Source: Lobosporangium transversale (taxonomy: Eukaryota; Mortierellomycota; Mortierellomycetes; Mortierellales; Mortierellaceae). Taken from it: a stretch of DNA of 64,000 nucleotides. The DNA lies in NCBI RefSeq assembly GCF_002105155.1, contig NW_019028995.1, positions 496,001 to 560,000 on the forward strand. The letters are read 5' to 3'. Shown piece by piece: positions 58,684-64,000 of this stretch; position 1 is the stretch's first letter; every line of letters begins with the position of its first letter. The notes beneath the pieces are model-generated. The model was not told the origin of the DNA. It saw nothing but the letters and a program-made list of their open reading frames with translations, and ran no database searches. Made by a program: the position numbers and the translations under genes.

Positions 58684-60587
58684 ATGTATAATGATCTAAG
58701 TGATACCGATCTAACGTTTCTAGGAACACGCACAACTCCACCCCGAAGATGTCGACAATCGCCCTCCAAATTCAATGTCACCTCCACTAGATCTCCCACA
58801 CAATATCATTGGAATACCCCACCTAAGAACAGATCCAAGGGATCTCCTTCAAAAGAGCAGCTTCCCGATGCTGCTGATCCAAATCCATTCTTGTCAAATG
58901 GACAAGCTGTAGAGCTTCAGCAGGACATTGGTGAATTATCCCGTAATAAGGCGACCATTATACATAACGAATACGTTATGATGGCTCGGACATTCAAGGC
59001 TATTACCGAGGGGCCATTAGAAGTTTGACAGTGGTTTATGCAGACGCCAGACAGAGCGAACAACTTGGCAATTTTAATGGGTGTAGGGAGAGATGCATGT
59101 TTGACAGCAATTAAATTTGCTACCACAGGTGTCCTCGAGTTCAAAGACCGCGGTAAAGCTAGACATGAGAGAACCAGACGTGGAAGAACTGGACGCCCAA
59201 AAAAAGAAATTGATCAGGATGTAACCTCAAAAATCATGGCTGTCATAGTCAAGTGCGGAGCCCCTAATTCGGCCTCTATGGTTGCCAACCAACTAAAGGA
59301 TGACTTTGGGATCGATAGATTAGCAAGGTCAATCACTCGTGATCTTCGCAAAATGGGTTTATATTGGGGTAAAGGAATCCGACAACATTGCTTGCATGAC
59401 TCCAAGAAAAATGTCGCGTTCCGAACAACATACCTCAAGCGTCGCCTCAGTAATCTAAAACTTGTGGACGGCAATTGGGTTCCTAAAATGCCAGAAGTTT
59501 TTTTAGACGAGTCTTATTGTCACATCGATCATGCTGCAGCAAGACGTTGGGTGAAAAGTAGTGGTGGTGTCGTAAACGATGCGGGAAGAAAGCCAATAAT
59601 AGTTATCTTTGCGGCATTCGTTGTGTATTACGATGAACTCAACAAAAAAGTTGAGGGCAAATTCGTGAAGGATAGTGTATATATCTGGCCATCCAAAGGG
59701 CCAAAGCCTCAGTCAAAGAAGGGCCAAGAACGGGAGGCAGAGTTGTGGAACGATGTGCCCGAAGAGATCAAGAGTGCAGGAGTTGTAGCAACAGGTCACG
59801 ACTATCATGGGAATTTCAACGCCAATTTATTTGATAGTATTTTTAAGCGACTTTGTGAGAACCTCAATGAGATGGGACTGGGGCCTTGCCAAATCCATCT
59901 TGATGGTGCTTCATATCATTTCCATAAGAAAAACAAAGTACCAACCAAGAGCGACACTGTGGCAACTATCAAAGAGTGGCTCACCAACAAGGGTATTGCT
60001 ATTCCAACCTAGGAAAATGGAAAAGCGGCGAATAAAGACGATCTTATGGAGTTGATCAAAGCCCTTCCTGACGAGTCGTATTTCTCTGTCAGTAAAATCG
60101 CCCAAGAGAATGGTGGCCATGAAATTCTCAAGACTCCACCATATCACTGCGAACTTCAGCCTATGGAGAAAATTCGGGCCGTCGTTAAAAACATTATTGC
60201 GTCGAGAGCAAGGACGACAATGACAGCCCTTTTGCTGAAGAAAAGGCTTCTCAGCTTGTTTTCTTAGATTCCGGATAGAATATTTTATTCTGTATGGAAA
60301 AAGTCTGTGAAAATTGGTATGAAATACTATAACGAGGAAGACGTGTCCAAGGAATGTTGGATGAGGCGGACGAGAGGCATTACCAAGAGATCAATGATGA
60401 ACAGGAGACAATTGAGGACATTAGCGAGGAGATTAGACTCGACAGCAGTGAATGGGACCTAGAACTCGATAGAGTAGTAAACCAAGAGCAAGCTGGGGCT
60501 GTAATAATGGAATCTGAGATCGAGGACCTTGCACCAGATACTGGAAACATGTTTGGTTTAGTAGAGGATAGTTCTCGTAAAAATTAA
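58684..60587 (+). pseudogene. Inactivated Tc1/mariner-like DDE transposase
   Basis: Coding sequence is recognisable from 58684 to 60587 but interrupted: in-frame TGA at 59026-59028, TAG at 60010-60012, TAG at 60265-60267, then a frame change before the acidic tail (60354-60587). A Ser/Pro-rich N-terminus is followed by a helix-turn-helix region with a basic patch (RHERTRRGRTGRPKKE). The DDE core has the first Asp at 59506 (VFLDESYCH), the second Asp at 59902 (IHLDGASYH) and the Glu at 60166 in PPYHCELQPMEKIRAVVK. D-to-E spacing is about 87 residues, much longer than the usual 34-41, and recalls long-spacing groups such as DD82E. Three stops plus a shift mean this copy cannot make a full transposase. 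Confidence 0.9.
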
Positions 60588-60653
60588 AATTTTGAGTTTG
60601 TACGTTTTTTTTCGTCTAAAAACGGAGGGATTTTATTCAATTTAAAAATGTGA

Positions 60654-60689
60654 AAAATATTTTAGTCGACGACTTTTTGACGAGGACTT
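60654..60689 (-). repeat. Right terminal inverted repeat of the mariner element
   Basis: Inverted partner of 58413-58448; followed immediately by the TA at 60690-60691. Confidence 0.92.
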
Positions 60690-60691
60690 TA

Positions 60692-61860
60692 CAGACACAA
60701 CGGTGAAAAAAATGAATGTGAGCAAACAGTTGCTGTGTTTATTTGTTGTCTGCACATGCCTTCTTTCATCGCGGGCTTTGTTCCGAAAATATTTGGCAAA
60801 TCTTTTTCCTTTTTTGTTCGTCAACCACTGTGTGCACGAATAACTTTTGTTTCTGTACATGCATAAAGCAGAAGAAATGAACAAACTTTATTTTGGCGAT
60901 CACTCCATAATCAAAAATACTCCTAGGAGAGGATCAAACGCGTCGGTATTAATCTCGCTTCTGCTCTCCCTCCTTCCACAAGGCGCTGCACAATATCACC
61001 ATTAACAGGGCGTCGTCTAGTAAGGAAAGGTACTTAGATAGTTCTTACTACAAGCAATAAGCGCATGCAACTACATCACCCCTATCTCCACCATTGATGC
61101 CGGAACCTGAGAGCCAACGAATATCTCTGCTTTAACGCAATAGTACTGGAGCTGTTGGGGCAAAGAGCGACATCTAAACCCATTCTATGATAAAAAGACT
61201 TTTTTTTTCTTTAGTTGTTACCTTTGACAAGGATGTAATCACCTGTTTCAAAACCAGTTCCTACACACCGAGTCAAATCTGTCAACGTATTTACTACCCT
61301 TGTTTAACACTATAATATTTTTTTTATTCATTAAATTCCTCACAAAGCAAAGGCCAATGCAAAAAGAAACTGAAAAAAAATTGTATAACAAAGGATCGAC
61401 ATCAACAGTGTATGCTGTATATAGAGATGATTTTTTCGGTATCTCAATGCTATTGTTTCCAATCTGCCGTTCATGCGAGAGCTTGTATTTATTTGTCGAT
61501 CTCTGCTATTGACTTGGACAAAACCCCAAGCCAAACAAAGGAACTGAATAAAGATTGATATGGCCTGTGAAGCAAAGGATCGATATCAAACCTACATGAG
61601 ACAATGATAAAATTCATCATCAATCTAGGATATAAAAAGGAATCATTGTCTTCCTCCTTTCCCGCTCGCTCACTCCAAAGTCCCACTGCCACTTGTTCCT
61701 GTATCTTTTCCTCAATATTCTTTATCTATTCATTTTGGATCTTTAAACCATAAAAAAGCTCATCCTTTTATACCTTTGTCGCTCTTTTCTTTTTCTTTTT
61801 CATTTCTTTTCATCGCCACCATTTTTCCTTTTTTCTTTCTCCTTCGCTTAGATATTGACC
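60692..61860. promoter_or_regulatory. 5' region of the second FEN1-Fanzor gene
   Basis: No gene is visible in the first 900 bp. A TATAAAAAGG box at 61631-61640 is followed by a CT-rich leader (61650-61850), and an acceptor-like TTCGCTTAG lies 11 bases before the ATG. The TATA-to-ATG distance (about 230 bp) is close to that of the first copy (about 220 bp). I could not find a left inverted repeat like 15082-15151 here. Confidence 0.5.
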
Positions 61861-64000
61861 ATGGGGCTGAAGTCCTTCTTCAAACTGGTTGCGGCTCGCG
61901 GGGTTTTACCTTCGGAAACTGACGTGGGCACTTTCTTGGCGGCAAATCCTGACCATTCTGTTCATTTAGATCTCCTCGGTACGTTCTATTACGACATCCT
62001 CCGCAGAGTCGTCCATGCAAAGATGAAAAACGAAACCATCATTGATGTAGGAAGGTCCCTGGCACTCGAGATAAAGGATCTTTTCACAACGGACAACCTG
62101 ACTATACATGTTGATGGGGAACCTTGTACTGAGAAAGAAAAAGCAAGGACAGAACGGCAAGCCATAAGACAAAAAAATATGGACGCTTTGGAGAACAATA
62201 TGAGCACCTTCGAGAGAAATTCTCGGAGTGGGGTATGGACTCGTCCTCAAGTCATGAGGCGCATCCAGAAGGGTCTTCGAGAAGTCCACACCCTGAGCGT
62301 CCAGGACAAGGATCAGCTGGCAACAGGCCTTAGTTCTGTCTTCGATGTCTGTCTGTGTGCATATGAAGCGGACCCATGCATAGGGTGCCATGATGAGGAG
62401 AATGATAGGATCGTGATATCCCAAGACTCTGATTTTTTTGCGTACGAACGAGTCTGCTTCCTAGTGCGACCCCTTCCACACCGTAGACGGAAGTTTGGGG
62501 TTTACGACGTAGACAACGTTATCCAAGCACTAAGACTGCCAACACACGCGCATCTGGTGTTATTCTGTGCCATCGCAGGCAATGACTACTCAAGGAACCT
62601 CGAGACGTTAGGCCCGGTTAATAATCTTCGATTAGTTCGAAAGGTTGCGTGGAACAAGACCTACAATAAAATACTTCAAGATTACCTCGGGGAAGCTAAT
62701 AAGGTGTTGGGAAGGAACGTAGCCTCTGAGGAAGGCCGTTTCAGTGTAGCTCTCCGCATTTTTACTTCCGGCCATCAAACGTCGGCCCAAGCGTTACCAT
62801 CGAACAATGAGTTCGATAACTTCAAGCAGCGTCTACTCAATGGAAAGGATCTTCGCCATAGAATGGCTCAGCAAAGGCGAGCGCAGCGCCGCAGAACGTA
62901 AGAAAGCTCAAGCTATAGTTTTGGCCTTGAAACCATACGTCCCCAATACTAATCGTTAGTCCCTTTCTTGGATAATGTAGAGACACACCATCATTCTATA
63001 TAGCGAAAGGGTCACATAGGAACCAGTTCCGGCCCATCTTTTCTGACAAGGCGAGCATATTGAATGGGCGCACAGTTGATATCAGTAACTGCCGTCAGCA
63101 CGATAGGCCGGGCCTTAAGCATCCACCACGTCGGAAAAAGGCAAAAAAGAAGCAACAGAAAAAACAAAAGCGGAAGCATAAAGGCAAGAAGCCTCACAGG
63201 GCTAAAAAAGAAGGTGCACCAATTAGGAACTTGAAGGATGCTACGAAGGATGATCACAGCTACAGCAGTAAGTACCCTATCAAGGCCTTAACAATTGGGT
63301 CCCTTAAGGCCTCCATGGCAAGGAAAGGCGAACTGGACGCAGATGAAAGGGATAGTATTGTAAGCCAGACCCGAGGGGCAGTTGTTGTCCTCAACCGACT
63401 ACGCCGCTATGCATACTGGGCGATTGCCTTGGACATTGAGAGGATTATGCGGTTACCAGGGGCAGCAAGGTCGAGGAAAAAGGCACTGGACGAGGCCTTG
63501 GATAGCAATGACTACTCCTTCCGTCTCGCCACCCTTCTTTTAAGTGGTCAAGGTGGCCCCAATTCAGCTTACGCGAGGACAAAAAAACAAGGAAAGGCGT
63601 AGAAACGCCCCATTACCTCCTCGCTTATGAACATTTCAAGGCCATCACTGAACTTTCCCCAATAAAGGAAATAGACATCACATTGGGGGACGTGCAAGGC
63701 TTTGATCCCAAAAAGATCTCATTTCCAAGAGCGTCAGAGCTACTAATGGGCCAAGTACAGATATCATTAAGGCAGCACTACAGGAACGCAATGGTATAGC
63801 TTGTGTAGGGTATTTTCATGTATATTCTGCAATCAAATGCTCTTTATTCAGACTCTTTTTTTTTTTTTTTTTTTTTTTTCTAGTTTAATGTCGAGAAAAC
63901 AAACGAAGATATGAGCGACATTGAGTTTTTTTTGCGGGAGAACAAAAAAGTGAAAAAATACTCAGACTTTCCTACGTCCTCCTGGTCACCCAGGTATGTG
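61861..64000 (+). CDS. Second FEN1/XPG-type nuclease gene of the FEN1-Fanzor family (partial, with a frameshift)
   Basis: Exons 61861-62897, 62981-63793 and 63884 onward run off the window. The N-terminus MGLKSFFKLV and motifs LDLLGTF, IHVDGEPCTEKEK, YEADPC, ISQDSDFF and AGNDYSRN keep the same acidic FEN1 positions as the copy at 16474. Identity is only moderate by eye. Intron 1 is phase 2 and intron 2 phase 0 at the same alignment points in both genes. After intron 1, FYIAKGSHRN then NCRQHDRPG parallels FYIPKRAKPN then NCKQHDRPV, and a similar Lys-rich segment follows. Within exon 2 the frame closes at 63600-63602, but homologous sequence (YLLAYEHFKA, then LRQHYRNAM) resumes in the -1 frame. 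One base is apparently missing, most likely in the seven-A run at 63581-63587. The Fanzor half should lie beyond 64000. Confidence 0.8.

Larger units (their letters stand above)
58413..60689 (+). mobile_element. Tc1/mariner-superfamily (IS630-like) element flanked by TA
   Basis: The ends are inverted repeats: the left, from 58413, reads RAGTCCTCGYC then AAAAAGTCGTCGACTAA, and the reverse complement of the right end at 60689 reads the same. About 36 bp match strongly, and weaker similarity continues to about 90 bp (acgtacaaa in both). A TA dinucleotide lies immediately outside each end (58411-58412 and 60690-60691), the target duplication of this superfamily. The element is 2277 bp and contains a single transposase gene that is no longer open. 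It lies about 1.2 kb upstream of the second FEN1-Fanzor gene but its ends differ from those at 15082/20477. Confidence 0.92.

Noticed and set aside
60650-61860. Search for a left inverted repeat of the second FEN1-Fanzor gene matching 15082-15151
   Set aside because: No match found by eye; the only repeats here belong to the mariner element.
58413-61860. Idea that the mariner element and the second FEN1-Fanzor gene are one transposon
   Set aside because: The mariner ends are closed by TA duplications at 58411 and 60690, excluding the nuclease gene, so the neighbourhood is probably chance or a nested insertion.
1-64000. CRISPR arrays, bacterial operons and Shine-Dalgarno sites
   Set aside because: None seen, and the gene structure is eukaryotic throughout.

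Overview
This window is eukaryotic, almost certainly from an early-diverging fungus. Genes have several short introns (mostly about 50-150 bp, GT-AG), CT-rich leaders, long A/T homopolymers in introns, and Gln/Asn/Ser-rich low-complexity protein segments. The gene content is fungal: a HOG1-type MAP kinase end, a Kre9-like wall protein, calcineurin B and SH3/RA polarity scaffolds. A Mortierellomycota or Mucoromycota origin is my inference from style and not proven.

Layout. 1-166: C-terminal end of a p38/HOG1-like MAPK (+). 3990-5134: p24-alpha cargo receptor (+). 5364-7765: alpha/beta-hydrolase fused to a dual-specificity phosphatase (+). 7950-11125: a protein with 12 zinc knuckles (-). 12855-14378: secreted Kre9/Knh1-like protein (+). 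15082-20477: a transposon-like element bounded by inverted repeats, carrying one large gene. 21153-23489: acetyl-CoA transporter (+). 23772-24713: calcineurin B (+). 25015-~30355: ABCC transporter (-) with a 14-bp duplication that breaks the frame. 31283-33479: nested inverted-repeat elements with a small ORF. 33579-39047: SH3/RA scaffold (-). 40507-45444: giant PPR protein (-). 46202-52510: RA-PH adaptor (-). 53577-55356: MAT2B-like reductase (-). 55506-57533: carboxypeptidase Q-like peptidase (-). 58413-60689: decayed Tc1/mariner element with TA target duplication. 61861-end: a second copy of the large gene type seen at 16474.

The most notable system is the pair of genes at 16474-20410 and 61861->64000. 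Each begins with a FEN1/XPG-type nuclease domain keeping all the acidic catalytic positions I can align. In the complete copy this is followed by a Lys-rich linker and a C-terminal TnpB/Fanzor-type RuvC domain with a zinc ribbon. I know of no described FEN1-Fanzor fusion. The complete copy sits inside inverted repeats 5.4 kb apart with no transposase between them, so it looks like a non-autonomous mobile element with a putative RNA-guided nuclease joined to a flap-type nuclease.

Genes were assembled by hand from splice-site consensus and frame continuity. Wherever I give exon coordinates for a complete gene, the exon sum is divisible by three; the exceptions are described in their entries.
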